DNA from: Bacteroidales bacterium UBA1219
GTDB lineage: Bacteria; Bacteroidota; Bacteroidia; Bacteroidales; P3
Assembly: GCA_002309295.1 (NCBI GenBank)
Contig: DBXF01000062.1
Span: 1-48,298, forward strand
DNA length: 48,298 nt
Direction: 5' to 3'
Shown here piece by piece: positions 1 through 8,744 of this stretch. The first letter of the stretch is position 1; each line of letters begins with the position of its first letter. Both the position numbers and the translations under genes were made by a program. Below the pieces are notes generated by a model that was not told the DNA's origin, searched no databases, and saw only the letters and a program-made list of their open reading frames with translations.

Positions 1-53
1 TGAATAGTGATTGGTGATTAGTGATTAGTGATTAGTGATTAGTAATTGGTGAT
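1..53. repeat. Degenerate heptanucleotide tandem array
   Basis: The first bases repeat the 7-mer GTGATTA and one-base variants (GTAATTG, GTGATGG) in head-to-tail order. The array may extend beyond the window edge. Similar 7-bp-period spacers recur at about 935-1030, 6492-6655, 7645-7680, 8540-8640, 12655-12856, 19464-19510 and 21441-21487. Confidence 0.85.
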
Positions 54-58
54 GGTGG

Positions 59-111
59 CTTCGACAAGCTCAGCCACCGGGTGGGTTTTGCGGTCACTGA
101 GCCTGTCGAAG
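59..111. repeat. Interspersed inverted repeat (CTTCGACA element)
   Basis: Arms 59-79 and 91-111 are reverse complements at 18 of 21 positions, starting CTTCGACAAGCTCAG and ending CTGAGCCTGTCGAAG, with an 11-base loop. Bases 90-115 occur again, in reverse complement and without mismatch, at 21487-21512 just upstream of the retron promoter. This is therefore a dispersed element rather than a gene-specific terminator. It also lies about 45 bases past the 3' end of ybeY, where it could still stop transcription. Confidence 0.8.
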
Positions 112-155
112 TGCCGCTTTGTTTAATTACCAACTCATAAATCATTGTACATTGT

Positions 156-581
156 TCATTGAAAATTTTCCAAAATTTTCAGAGCTTGGTTTTCTTTCTT
201 TCGCATGGCTTCGGCTTCGGCGGGGGTTTTGTCCTTGCCGCCCAAAAGGTGAAGCACACCGTGGATGATGACGCGGTGAAGCTCCTGCTCGAAAGTGCAG
301 CCGAAATTCTTGGCGTTCTCCCCTACCCTGTCGATGCTGATCAAGATGTCGCCCGAAATGATGTCGCCTTCCACATAGTCGAAAGTGATGATGTCGGTGT
401 AGGTGTCATGGTCGAGGTACTCGCGGTTGACTTGCAAAATATATTCATCGTCACAAAAAAGGTAGCCGATGTCCCCCACCCTCTTTTTTTGTTTTTCCAC
501 CACCTCGGTGATCCATTTTTTGAGCTTGGTCTTGTCTTTCAACAAAAATTTTATCTCGTTGTTCGAAAATGTTATTGCCAT
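156..581 (-). CDS. ybeY: Endoribonuclease YbeY (rRNA maturation factor)
   Basis: The 141-residue protein matches the UPF0054/YbeY metal-dependent endoribonuclease family, which acts in 16S rRNA 3'-end maturation and ribosome quality control in the cytoplasm. The metal-site motif reads HGVLHLLGGKDK (H107, H111, D117). The third histidine of the proteobacterial HxxxHxxGYDH motif is missing, and from memory Bacteroidota homologues share this variant. The conserved DVLTF-like strand is seen as DIITFDY at 63-69. Length is normal for the family. The next genes are separated by spacers, so it is probably monocistronic. Confidence 0.93.
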   Translation of the reverse strand: MAITFSNNEIKFLLKDKTKLKKWITEVVEKQKKRVGDIGYLFCDDEYILQVNREYLDHDTYTDIITFDYVEGDIISGDILISIDRVGENAKNFGCTFEQELHRVIIHGVLHLLGGKDKTPAEAEAMRKKENQALKILENFQ

Positions 582-736
582 AGCGTTTTTTAGTTCAAAT
601 CAGTTTTTACAAAGTTTTTGCGTTTTGTGAGAAATATGAGTTATTTTATTGGTATTCAATTGTTTAAATGGTGATTTTCGGTGTTATTCCTCGTTTTAGT
701 TGCGATAAAAGCGGTTTTTCGGGTTAGGGTAGGGGG

Positions 737-931
737 TTAATCGCTCTCGGAGGAGTTATCGCTGTCGGATTTTTCGTCGAAAAGTGAGATGCCGAGACAG
801 ACGATTCCGGAACCGAGGAGGACGAGCATAATTTTTGCGTCGATGGCAACCCCGAGGGTGGCAAGAATGCAAACGGCAAGTCCTAGGGTAATACCTAAAA
901 TTTTTAACAGTGTGCTAAGGATGGGTTTCAT
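737..931 (-). CDS. Small two-helix membrane protein, unknown function
   Basis: This 64-residue protein has two hydrophobic segments (about 5-28 and 32-49) followed by a highly acidic, serine-rich tail of some 14 residues (DEKSDSDNSSESD). The composition is typical of a real small inner-membrane protein. I do not recognise the family. The gene sits alone, and the region upstream of its start is a 7-bp repeat array with no obvious -7 box, so its promoter is unclear. A chance reading frame is possible but less likely given the clean helix-turn-helix hydrophobic pattern. Confidence 0.6.
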   Translation of the reverse strand: MKPILSTLLKILGITLGLAVCILATLGVAIDAKIMLVLLGSGIVCLGISLFDEKSDSDNSSESD

Positions 932-934
932 TGT

Positions 935-1110
935 GTTAGTGATTAGTGATTGGTGATAAGTGATTAGATTTGTGAAGATGTGAAAGTGTTGAATTGTTTA
1001 GTTGTTTAACTGATATCTAAAAACTAAATACTGGTTGTTCTCCTGTTCGCCTTCGGCTCACGAGATCTTGTAAATCTTGTAAATTTTGTTTCGCCTTCGG
1101 CAAAAGAACG
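935..1110. repeat. Heptad array plus TTCGCCTTCGGC direct repeats
   Basis: Bases 935-1030 continue the GTGATTA-type 7-bp pattern. Bases 1048-1110 hold two copies of the small stem-loop word TTCGCCTTCGGC and a tandem TCTTGTAAA. No reading frame or RNA gene is seen in the 218-base spacer. Confidence 0.65.
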
Positions 1111-1149
1111 AAGAAACGAAGTATTGGTGTGGAAGTAATAGGTTTAAAA

Positions 1150-1605
1150 TCAAGCGGTTACTTGTTTCTTTTGGAAGAAAGTGGAGAAGACGTTGGCGCG
1201 TTCAATGGACATAGAGGGGTCGACGCCTTGGATTTTGAAGAGCATCTTCACACGGCGGCCCTTGTTGGAGAACTGGCACTCGTCGGAGAGGACGTTCATC
1301 AGGAAGAGGCCGGTGCCCTGCTCGGTGTCGGTGGGCAGGTCGGTGTATTGGGTGTAGTCGAAGCCGTTGCCCTCGTCCTCCACCACAAAGGCAAGACCTC
1401 CCTTGGCACGCGAGTATTTGATGGTAACGGTTTTGTCGGGATTGCATTTATTGCCGTGAACTATCGCATTTTCAACAGCTTGAAGCACTGCAACGGAGAT
1501 GGTGCCGAAATAATTATAGCAGTTGAAATCGGAGCATACCGATTCCAGATAAGCCTCAACTTGCGGTATATTGGCCTCAACCGATTGAATTTTAATAGTT
1601 TCCAT
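1150..1605 (-). CDS. Serine-kinase/anti-sigma-type ATPase (RsbW-like)
   Basis: The predicted protein (151 residues from the ATG at 1605) is a stand-alone GHKL ATPase of the HATPase_c_2 (RsbW/SpoIIAB) family. The N box is AVLQAVENAIVHGN, the first glycine box DEGNGFDY and the second GTGLFLMNVLSDE. Such proteins phosphorylate STAS-domain antagonists or bind sigma factors. No STAS, PP2C or sigma gene is nearby, so the target is unknown. The reading frame is open further upstream to 1689, but I prefer 1605 because a complete Bacteroidota promoter (-7 TATCTTTG, -33 TTTG) lies inside that extension and would start transcription about 20 bases before this ATG. Confidence 0.85.
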   Translation of the reverse strand: METIKIQSVEANIPQVEAYLESVCSDFNCYNYFGTISVAVLQAVENAIVHGNKCNPDKTVTIKYSRAKGGLAFVVEDEGNGFDYTQYTDLPTDTEQGTGLFLMNVLSDECQFSNKGRRVKMLFKIQGVDPSMSIERANVFSTFFQKKQVTA

Positions 1606-1631
1606 ATCAGACACTTTTTGTAACGTATTAG

Positions 1632-1662
1632 CAAAGATACAAACTTTTGTACAAAATACAAA
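1632..1662 (-). promoter_or_regulatory. Promoter of the RsbW-like gene
   Basis: On the minus strand TTTG (1659-1662) is followed after 19 bases by TATCTTTG (1632-1639). This matches the Bacteroidota sigma-ABfr consensus TTTG-N19/20-TAnnTTTG. The expected start is near 1625. Confidence 0.75.
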
Positions 1663-2107
1663 ATGCCATTGCAATTTTTCTTTCAACAATGGGTTTATAA
1701 TAACGTTTTTGGTGTGGAAATTTTATGATATTAGGGGGTCAAGTCCTAATATTTAATTGCAGTGAAATGAATCAACATTACTTTCATTTGGTTTTCTATA
1801 ATCTTTAAAAAAAGTGATACCACAAAATATTATTTTTATCTTAATTTACTATCAAAAATATAGTATTATAAACAAATAACAATATAATTTAGCATTATTT
1901 TTGCATATTATAAACTATTGATTTATAGAATGTTACCCCCCCCCAGAGTTAAAAAATTGAAAAACAATTTGTTATAAAAGAAAAAAAATGTAACTTTGCA
2001 TCGTTGTTTGATTCGCTTTTGGCTTAACGGAATTCGACAAAAGAAATTAAATAACTATTAAAAGGTAATAAAACACAAAGTATAAAACATAATAAATTAT
2101 CATATCC
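1663..2107 (+). promoter_or_regulatory. AT-rich intergenic region with promoter and C9 tract
   Basis: This gap before the outer-membrane protein gene is strongly AT-rich. It contains a consensus promoter, TTTG at 1968-1971 and TAACTTTG at 1991-1998 with 19 bases between, giving a leader of roughly 100 bases to the ATG at 2108. A run of nine cytosines (1936-1944) stands 23 bases upstream of the -33 box and is the only long G/C homopolymer noticed in the intergenic DNA. No coding region is supported here. Confidence 0.7.
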
Positions 2108-2899
2108 ATGAAAAAAGCAGTTATTCTATTAGCCGTTGTTATTACAACATTATTTACAACATTGAATGCTCAGACATATTACCTTTATTTATGGAAAGGT
2201 GATTATAGAATGGGGTTAAGTGCCGGTGGAAGTTACGGTATTAACGGTACAATGCAGTTCATACCACAACAGTATAGCTCGCTTACCGAAGTGGAAGGTT
2301 CATTTAAAAGGGGATTATCTCCTATAATAAGTCTGTATTTCGGACGTGAACGTAAACTAAATTCAGACAATCTACATTTTGGTTTTGACGGGTCGTTGGG
2401 CTATAGCGCAGATAGGTGGTCTGTTGAATTTAAAGACACAAACAATAATATTACCACTGCTAAGGTTAAATCACCAAACATTCGGTTCGAAGAAGGTGTT
2501 TATATGTCATATCTTCCAAATCCACAAATTGCAATAAATGCAGGAGGGTATATTTACGAAAACTTTATACTATCATCATCTGAGAAATTCGAAACGGTGG
2601 ATGAGGACGGTGATGAAGCACCCAATCCTATAGAAGGGTTTTCCGATGATGATTTTGTTTCATCTGGCTTTGGATTCGGTGTAATGTTTAAAGTTGGAAT
2701 GACATATTATTTCAATGAGACATTTTTTGCGGCTGTAAACGCTCAATATTCACTACCATTACTCTCATCTGCCACATTTTTCGGTGAGGAGTCAGATACC
2801 AACCCTTCGTGGGGCGATGGTGTGGAATATATTCAAAAGAACAAATTGTCAAACATAGGGATAGTTTTTACAATTGGATTCCGTTTTACAAACAACTAA
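2108..2899 (+). CDS. Outer-membrane beta-barrel protein, unknown function
   Basis: The 263-residue protein begins with a signal peptide (MKKAVILLAVV..., cleavage likely after LNA-Q near residue 21). It then shows alternating hydrophobic/aromatic beta-strands separated by polar turns, ending in a strand IGIVFTIGFRFTNN that fits an outer-membrane barrel C terminus. It resembles the PorT/OmpW-like small barrels of Bacteroidota, but I cannot assign a specific function. The gene is AT-richer than its neighbours. It is transcribed from its own promoter at 1968-1998 with a long leader. Confidence 0.75.
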   Translation: MKKAVILLAVVITTLFTTLNAQTYYLYLWKGDYRMGLSAGGSYGINGTMQFIPQQYSSLTEVEGSFKRGLSPIISLYFGRERKLNSDNLHFGFDGSLGYSADRWSVEFKDTNNNITTAKVKSPNIRFEEGVYMSYLPNPQIAINAGGYIYENFILSSSEKFETVDEDGDEAPNPIEGFSDDDFVSSGFGFGVMFKVGMTYYFNETFFAAVNAQYSLPLLSSATFFGEESDTNPSWGDGVEYIQKNKLSNIGIVFTIGFRFTNN

Positions 2900-3051
2900 T
2901 TGACGAATTAATAATACTAAATATTTGACAACCTACAAGTATTCGAATTTATTTGTAGCGTATTTTTAATCCGCAATAAAAGAAAATTAGGATTTGCAAT
3001 CCTTTCCCAGTTGGGGCTTATTTGTAATACTTTAGAAACGATACTCATAAT

Positions 3052-6000
3052 CTATTTATTGTCTGTATTATAGAAATAGTCGTTCACTTTCTTGCGGTAG
3101 AAATTGGTGAAGGGGGCGGGGGAGTTGTTGAGGGTTTCTATAGATTTGTCTTTCAACTGTTTGTATTTCTCAAGGTCGGGTTTGGATAGTTGCAGGACTT
3201 CGTTGGCTTCGGTACTCTGGCGGCGGTCATCCTTTTCGCGCTGCATCTGTGCCTTTTCGTGCTCCAGCAGTCGTGTCATTATCTGCTGCTGGCGCATAAG
3301 TGTCTGTTCTGTAATGGTTTTGTTGACAAGGTCGTGTTCGGTCTGCTCCATTTTCTGCATTATGTCGTCCAGCTCTTTGCCGGCCTGTCCTGCGGAGCTT
3401 TGTTTCAGCTCGTCGGCGTACTGCTGCATCATACGGCGTATCTGCTCCTGCTGTGCCACCATTTTGGCAAACTGCTCGCTGAACTCGGAGTTCTGCCGGC
3501 TGCCGCCCTGTTGCTTGCCTTTGCTATCTATCTGTTTTTTAAGGGCTTCGAGTTGTTTGTTCAAAGCATCCTGAAGCTGTTTCATAGTCTTGGGCGAGGG
3601 TTTCTTGCCCGAATTGCCCTGACTTGGGTTGTTGCAGGTGCCGGATTTTTTGCAGCTGCCCGATTTTTTCTGCTGGTTGTTCTGCCGCATCTGCTGCTGC
3701 ATTTGGTCGAGGGATTCGGCAAGGACAAGGGCGAGGTTGTTCAACGAAGTAACAGCGTATTGCATTGAGCGTGAGGCTCCTGTGTTCTTGCTTTGGCCGT
3801 AGTAGTTCTGGTTGAGGCGCAACAGGTCGCGCAACGAGCGGGAGATGTTGCTGTTGATGGCCGACACCTCTTTGCTGATCATCGGGGCCACTTTTATCTG
3901 CCGTTTGGCGATGGCCCGCAAGGAGTCCTCCACCGCTACGAAGTCGCTTTTCACGCGGTTTTGGCGGTTGATAATGGTTTGATACTTAACATCTTGGATG
4001 TAAGTCTTGTTGAGGTCGTCGATAAGTTCCTCCTGATTGAAGGAGAGGGTAACGATGTTTTTAAGCAGCTGGCGTATGGTCTCAACATCTTCGGCGAGGT
4101 CCTCCTGCTCCATGTCCACCATGCTTTCGGCCAGCTGGTTGGAGAGCTTGTCGAGGTCGTCGGCAGCTTGTTTTTGGTTTTGCGAAGCGTTTTTGTTTTT
4201 GCCTTTTCCGAGGTTTTCCTTGGCGTTGTTCTGCTGGCTTTCTATCTGTTTTTCAAGGCTTTTGTCGCGTCGAAGGGTGGGGGAGTCCTCCAGCTGGCGG
4301 AACTGCTCCTGAGCCTTGTCGAGCGACTGTTGTAGCTCCTTGAACTCCTTGCCGAGCTGCTCCTGTTTCTGCGACAGCTTTTCGGCATCTTTCTTGGAGG
4401 CCTTTTCCGATTCCTTGGCCAAATCGCGTTGCTTTTGGGCAAGCTCCTCGGCTTTCTGGATGGCGTTTTCCACCATCTTCTCGGCTTCGAGACGTTTCAT
4501 CAGTTCGAGGTTCTGGTCGAGCTGTTTCTCAATGTCCTCGTTCTTCAGTTTGATATTCTCCAACGCCTCCTGAAGTTTGGCTTTGTCGCTGTCGTTCAGT
4601 AACTTATCTATCTCCTTCATCAGCTCTTTCATCTCGTCGGTCATAAGCTGTTGGAAGAGCTGTTCCAGCTGGCGTTGCTTCTCAAGAATGGACTGCGTCT
4701 GCTCGTGGAACTGCTGTTGGAAAGCGTTGTTCTGCCGTATCTGCTCCTGCATTCGGGCTATGTCCTCTTTCAGCTGTTTCTGTTTTTTGGCCAGCTGTTC
4801 CAAGTCCTTCTTGTCCTGCCAGTTAAGTTCCTTTTTGTCAACGAGTTTGCGCATCAGCTCGTCAATCTCCTGCTGAGTCTTTTTAATCTCCGACATCGAC
4901 TGCTCGCCGGCATTTTGGATACTTTCGTTGTTGGCATCTATCTGATTTTGAACCTCTTGTTCGGAAGGGATTCGAATCTCGAACATCTGCGAGCGAGCCG
5001 ACTTAGGTCCGTGTATGCCGTCGTTGTCCCAAACTTCGAAATAATAGGTTATGTTTTCGCCCATCTGCAAATCCAACTCACTCACATTCAATGCATAATA
5101 GAATTCCTGCGAGGAAAGTCCCTTGTCGAGGGCCAAGGGGTAGCAACGCACGATGTTGTAGGCCGAATCGGCGGCGGTTTTAACAAGGTTGAAGGTAAGT
5201 TTGGAAAAACCGTAGTCGTCCTTTATCTGACCGCGGAAAAAGACACGGTCGTACCGCAGCGAGTCGCGCAGCTCCGACACGGCAATCATAGGGGCCACGT
5301 CGGGAATGGTGGTGATGGTGTAAAGCAATGTGTCAGAAGATTTTACATAACTGTTGGAGGTAAAGAAACCGTATCGCTGCGAGGCGAAAAGACGTTTGGC
5401 AAAGGAGAGACGTCCGTTTTGGTCGGGGGTTAGGTTCTGCGACGTGCTGTCGAAAATAACGCACAGTTTTTCAGCAAACTGCGTCTGGAATGACCATTGC
5501 ACCGCAGTGCCCTCCGGCACGGTGAAATCCCCGACGTTGGATAGCAGCTCCGCCTGTCGGCCGGTGTAGGCGGGATAGACGAGTTTGGCGTCGAAATTCA
5601 GAAGCAGCGGCTTGGGAAACACTTCAAGCTCAAAGGTTTGCGACTGAACTCCCACCGCCTCGAAATGGAACTGCATGGTTTTCTGCACGTTCTTAAGAAG
5701 GTAGGAGAAGGTGGTTTTGCCGTCCTTACGCATCTTGTACGACTGCCTGCCGACAACCACGAAAACCTCGTCGGGAAGGGAATTGCCAACAATCTCAACC
5801 TGCAAAGGGAAGTCCTCCTGTTTAACGGCCTGCAGGGGGTGGGTGAGGAGCTCGAAGGCGAAAGGTGCGGGCTTTTCGTAGAAAGTGCCGTGATTTATCA
5901 ACCGTTTGGAAGGCGCAGTGATTACCGAAGGTGCAATGAGCAAAAGTAACGCTATGACAGTCAGCGGAATAGCAAGATACTTGAGGTACTTGCGGTTTTG

Positions 6001-6447
6001 TTTCAAGTCCACCGCCGAGCGGAAGGGGATAGGGGAGAGGGCAGCGGTTTTCTGTTCTATGCTGGCAAGGAGCAGGTCGGAATCGGAACTCTGCGCCATA
6101 TCCTGCAACTGCAACAGGTTGAGCAACTTATCCCCCACTTCCGGAAAATGGCGACCAATTATCGCGGCAGCCTGCTTGCGACTGATACGGGGGCCGATGC
6201 TATACATCTTGGCCAAAGGCACAGCAATGTAAAAGGCCACAAAGAACAGCGCCACAGCAATATATAGCCAAAAGATGACGGTACGCACCGTGGTTGAAAA
6301 ATAGCCGAAATTTTCCGACAAAACGGCCACAAGAAAAGCCGTGAGCAGCAGCGCCGAAACACAAATTCCGCCCTTTATCATCCGGCTTTTGTAGTATTTT
6401 CGGATGAAAGCGTCTATCTTGGTTATTATTAAATCGTTGTCGGACAC
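3052..6447 (-). CDS. DUF4175-family large membrane coiled-coil protein
   Basis: This is a 1131-residue protein with three hydrophobic segments near the N terminus (about 24-45, 54-78 and 153-172), a beta-rich periplasmic middle, and a very long charged, glutamine-rich coiled coil (about 500-800) with a second Q/K-rich region near 900-1080. This layout and size fit the Bacteroidota DUF4175 family, whose function is not established. A cell-envelope role is inferred only from topology. The start MSDNDLIITKI lies downstream of a minus-strand TATCTTTG box at 6474-6481. Confidence 0.85.
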   Translation of the reverse strand: MSDNDLIITKIDAFIRKYYKSRMIKGGICVSALLLTAFLVAVLSENFGYFSTTVRTVIFWLYIAVALFFVAFYIAVPLAKMYSIGPRISRKQAAAIIGRHFPEVGDKLLNLLQLQDMAQSSDSDLLLASIEQKTAALSPIPFRSAVDLKQNRKYLKYLAIPLTVIALLLLIAPSVITAPSKRLINHGTFYEKPAPFAFELLTHPLQAVKQEDFPLQVEIVGNSLPDEVFVVVGRQSYKMRKDGKTTFSYLLKNVQKTMQFHFEAVGVQSQTFELEVFPKPLLLNFDAKLVYPAYTGRQAELLSNVGDFTVPEGTAVQWSFQTQFAEKLCVIFDSTSQNLTPDQNGRLSFAKRLFASQRYGFFTSNSYVKSSDTLLYTITTIPDVAPMIAVSELRDSLRYDRVFFRGQIKDDYGFSKLTFNLVKTAADSAYNIVRCYPLALDKGLSSQEFYYALNVSELDLQMGENITYYFEVWDNDGIHGPKSARSQMFEIRIPSEQEVQNQIDANNESIQNAGEQSMSEIKKTQQEIDELMRKLVDKKELNWQDKKDLEQLAKKQKQLKEDIARMQEQIRQNNAFQQQFHEQTQSILEKQRQLEQLFQQLMTDEMKELMKEIDKLLNDSDKAKLQEALENIKLKNEDIEKQLDQNLELMKRLEAEKMVENAIQKAEELAQKQRDLAKESEKASKKDAEKLSQKQEQLGKEFKELQQSLDKAQEQFRQLEDSPTLRRDKSLEKQIESQQNNAKENLGKGKNKNASQNQKQAADDLDKLSNQLAESMVDMEQEDLAEDVETIRQLLKNIVTLSFNQEELIDDLNKTYIQDVKYQTIINRQNRVKSDFVAVEDSLRAIAKRQIKVAPMISKEVSAINSNISRSLRDLLRLNQNYYGQSKNTGASRSMQYAVTSLNNLALVLAESLDQMQQQMRQNNQQKKSGSCKKSGTCNNPSQGNSGKKPSPKTMKQLQDALNKQLEALKKQIDSKGKQQGGSRQNSEFSEQFAKMVAQQEQIRRMMQQYADELKQSSAGQAGKELDDIMQKMEQTEHDLVNKTITEQTLMRQQQIMTRLLEHEKAQMQREKDDRRQSTEANEVLQLSKPDLEKYKQLKDKSIETLNNSPAPFTNFYRKKVNDYFYNTDNK

Positions 6448-6473
6448 GATGTTATGTTTTTCGGTGCAAAATA

Positions 6474-6481
6474 CAAAGATA
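6474..6481 (-). promoter_or_regulatory. -7 box upstream of DUF4175 gene
   Basis: Minus-strand TATCTTTG lies 26 bases before the ATG at 6447. No TTTG is present at the usual -33 distance. Confidence 0.5.
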
Positions 6482-6491
6482 CGGAATTTTA

Positions 6492-6655
6492 GTGAATAGT
6501 GATTGGTGATGAGTGATTAGATTAGTGAAATGGGATATGTGAAGATGTTGATTTGTTTATTTGTTTAGCTGTTTAATTGTTGATTAGCAATTAATTACTA
6601 ACTACTAATTACTCATTACTAATTACTCATTGCTCATTACTAATTAGTAATTACC
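6492..6655. repeat. Degenerate heptad array between two genes
   Basis: Here 7-mers of the type GTGATTA, TTGTTTA and then ACTAATT/ACTCATT follow each other with a 7-base period. The array runs into the last codons and stop of the acyltransferase gene (stop at 6644-6646). Confidence 0.8.
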
Positions 6656-7336
6656 CCTCTCCACTCCTCTTTTGACAATGGTGGCGGGGTTGCCGGCCAA
6701 GACGGTGCGGGGTTCGGGATAGGAGCCGTGGAGGGTGCTTCCGGCGGCGATGGTGACGCTGTCTGCAAGGGTTGTGCCTTTGGTAACCAAGCAGTTGCAG
6801 CCAAACCAAACGTTGTTGCCCACAGTAATTTCGCGGTCGGGGTTGGTAATTTGGCCGTCGCTATCGACAAGGCTATGCTGGTCGGTGTCCATAAGAGTGC
6901 AGTTCCACGAAGTGAGGAAGTCGTTGCCGAAAGTCATGGCCTTGTGGCAGATTATCAGCGACTTGGGACCGAGGTTGAAGTTGTTGCCCACTGTGAGGAG
7001 AGCGTTCTCGGCCACCTCCACCGCACTGCCCGCACCAAGGGAGCACTCGCCAAGGATATCGAACGTGCCACGGATGTTCAAAATAGTACGGTTGTGCCTG
7101 AAATCGGTACATTGGCAGGTGCCGAAACCGATTTTCACCAAACCCATCTTAGGCTTTTGCGTATGGATACAGATTTTCCCCGAAAAATTCTGAACCACAG
7201 TACGATGCGAAACAAGTATTGGCATACGTATGGCCTGTCGGAAAGGCAGCAGACGCAGGTTGTACCACAGACTGCGAGGCAGGGCGAGGAAAAACCGCCA
7301 AGCCGTAAGCCGTTTTTTGCGATGACGCTCGTTCAT
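6644..7336 (-). CDS. Left-handed beta-helix acyltransferase (LbetaH/hexapeptide)
   Basis: From the ATG at 7336 the protein has 230 residues. Its C-terminal half shows hexapeptide-repeat spacing (ITVGNNVWFGCNC, LADSVTIAAGSTL) ending in a typical AGNPATIVKRG closure, as in serine/galactoside O-acetyltransferases used in surface polysaccharide assembly. The acceptor is unknown and no glycan cluster surrounds it. An in-frame ATG further out (7417) is less likely, because the -7 box TAAATTTG at 7364-7371 lies between the two. The C-terminal codons merge into a heptad repeat array, so the last few residues may be recent additions. Confidence 0.8.
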   Translation of the reverse strand: MNERHRKKRLTAWRFFLALPRSLWYNLRLLPFRQAIRMPILVSHRTVVQNFSGKICIHTQKPKMGLVKIGFGTCQCTDFRHNRTILNIRGTFDILGECSLGAGSAVEVAENALLTVGNNFNLGPKSLIICHKAMTFGNDFLTSWNCTLMDTDQHSLVDSDGQITNPDREITVGNNVWFGCNCLVTKGTTLADSVTIAAGSTLHGSYPEPRTVLAGNPATIVKRGVERGNY

Positions 7337-7363
7337 TGTTGATGTTTTTTGTGATTGCAGATG

Positions 7364-7371
7364 CAAATTTA
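7364..7371 (-). promoter_or_regulatory. -7 box of acyltransferase gene
   Basis: Minus-strand TAAATTTG lies 27 bases before the preferred ATG at 7336. It decides the choice of start codon. Confidence 0.5.
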
Positions 7372-7418
7372 CATAAAATTCTCGAATTAAACACAGACCA
7401 ATAAAAAACATTCTCATT

Positions 7419-7482
7419 AAACACGAATTATCACGAATTTACCATTAATTAAATCATAGGAAATATATGGCAATTCGTGTTT
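7419..7482. repeat. Perfect 11-bp inverted repeat with long loop
   Basis: AAACACGAATT (7419-7429) is the exact reverse complement of AATTCGTGTTT (7472-7482), with 42 bases between and a T run on the plus strand. No plus-strand gene precedes it, so a terminator role is doubtful. The rest of the 380-base gap (7337-7716) is AT-rich, has a short heptad array at 7645-7680 and shows no gene. Confidence 0.6.
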
Positions 7483-7688
7483 TTTTTAGAGGAATGATAC
7501 GAATTTTTTTAATTCGGAACCTTTAGCTCGGCGAAGCCAATTCGGATTTATGATTTCGGAATTATAACAAGATTATGTATAATAATAAAAAATTGAAACA
7601 TAGGATATTGGGGGAATACGGGTAATTATTTCAAGAAAAAATATTAAACCAATCACTAATCACTAATCACCATTCACGAAAAAAATCG

Positions 7689-7696
7689 TACTTTTG
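7689..7696 (+). promoter_or_regulatory. -7 box of SDR gene
   Basis: TACTTTTG lies 20 bases before the ATG at 7717. A TTTG at the -33 distance is not seen. Confidence 0.5.
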
Positions 7697-7716
7697 CAAA
7701 AACAATATTTAAGAAA

Positions 7717-8517
7717 ATGCAGAAAGTAATTCTTATAACAGGTGTTTCGTCGGGGTTTGGCAAGGCCATCGCCGAACTGTTGTGCTCCAAAGGACACATT
7801 ATCTACGGCACAAGTCGTAACATATTGCGAAACAACAACATAAACAACCTTGTGATGGACGTTACCAAGCCCGAGACCATAAAAGCGGCCGTGGCGGAGA
7901 TTATGTCCAAAGAGGGCCGTATCGACGTGCTGATAAACAACGCCGGCATGGGCATAGGCGGGGCCATAGAGCTTGCCACCGAAGAGGAGATACAGCTGCA
8001 GATGGGCACCAATTTCCGCGGCATGGCCAACGTGTGCCGCGAGGTGCTGCCCGTAATGCGCAAGCAACGCAGCGGTAAGATAATAAATATCAGCTCGATA
8101 GGCGGGGTGATGGGACTGCCGTACCAAGGCTGGTACTCCGCCTCGAAATTTGCAATAGAAGGCTACAGCGAAGCCCTCGCCGCCGAGGTGAAACAGTTCG
8201 GAATACGTGTATCGTTGGTGGAGCCGGGCGACTTTGCCACTAATTTCACCGCCAGCCGCCGCAACTCCGAAGCCACGATGCAAAACGAGGACTACCGCGA
8301 GAGCTACGCACGCTCGCTGGCCATCATAGAGAAGGAGGAAAACGGCGGTTTACAGCCCTCTGTGCTCGCGAAAAAAATCTGTAAGATAGTTGATGCCAAG
8401 AAACCCCGTTTGCGCTACGTGGTGGCTAATTTCGAGCAAAAACTGTCGGTCCTGCTCAAGAGGGTTGTGACGGGAAATTTCTTCGTGGGAATTCTGAGGG
8501 ACTACTACAAGGTTTAG
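7717..8517 (+). CDS. Short-chain dehydrogenase/reductase (classical SDR)
   Basis: The 266-residue protein carries every landmark of a classical SDR: the cofactor loop TGVSSGFG (residues 8-15), NNAG (about 73-76), the catalytic serine in ISSIGG, and YSASK with the catalytic tyrosine and lysine. A PG(x) turn, EPGDFATNF, follows. It should reduce or oxidise a carbonyl/alcohol with NAD(P)H in the cytoplasm. The substrate cannot be read from the sequence. The gene stands alone with its own -7 box. Confidence 0.88.
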   Translation: MQKVILITGVSSGFGKAIAELLCSKGHIIYGTSRNILRNNNINNLVMDVTKPETIKAAVAEIMSKEGRIDVLINNAGMGIGGAIELATEEEIQLQMGTNFRGMANVCREVLPVMRKQRSGKIINISSIGGVMGLPYQGWYSASKFAIEGYSEALAAEVKQFGIRVSLVEPGDFATNFTASRRNSEATMQNEDYRESYARSLAIIEKEENGGLQPSVLAKKICKIVDAKKPRLRYVVANFEQKLSVLLKRVVTGNFFVGILRDYYKV

Positions 8518-8665
8518 TTCGGAATTCGGGACTCGGAGTTCGGAACGAGAAAGGTCTAAGGTCTAAAGTCAAAGGACCAATGACTAACGACCTGCGACCA
8601 TTTCAGTTCACAGATCACAGGTCACAATTCACTGATTTTCAGACAATCGGATAATCAGAAAATCT
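8518..8665. repeat. Composite spacer of 7-bp repeats, shared with 12745-12856
   Basis: Modules in order are: GGAATTCGG/CGGAGTTCGGAAC words, AGGTCTA/AAGTCAA words, a CGACCATTTCAG word, then CAGTTCA/CAGATCA/CAGGTCA/CAATTCA heptads. The same modules in the same order occur at 12745-12856. GATTTTC (8634-8640) and GAAAATC (8658-8664) can pair. No gene is seen. Confidence 0.7.
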
Positions 8666-8744
8666 GAAACACGTCCTTGATTGAGGGATTTTTCGGTTTG
8701 ACTTCAATTATCACAACACTGTTATTTCACAACGGGCAAGGCAT

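Noticed and set aside
1..115. CRISPR array at the window start
   Set aside because: The repeats are contiguous 7-mers without spacers and no cas gene is present.
156..581. ybeY as a pseudogene because the third metal-site histidine is missing
   Set aside because: The frame is intact and full length. The KDK variant appears to be usual in Bacteroidota.
1038..1110. Small RNA or terminator from the TTCGCCTTCGGC repeats
   Set aside because: The stems are only three base pairs and no T tract or promoter accompanies them.
7419..7482. Terminal inverted repeats of an insertion sequence
   Set aside because: Only 42 bases lie between the arms, with no transposase or target duplication.
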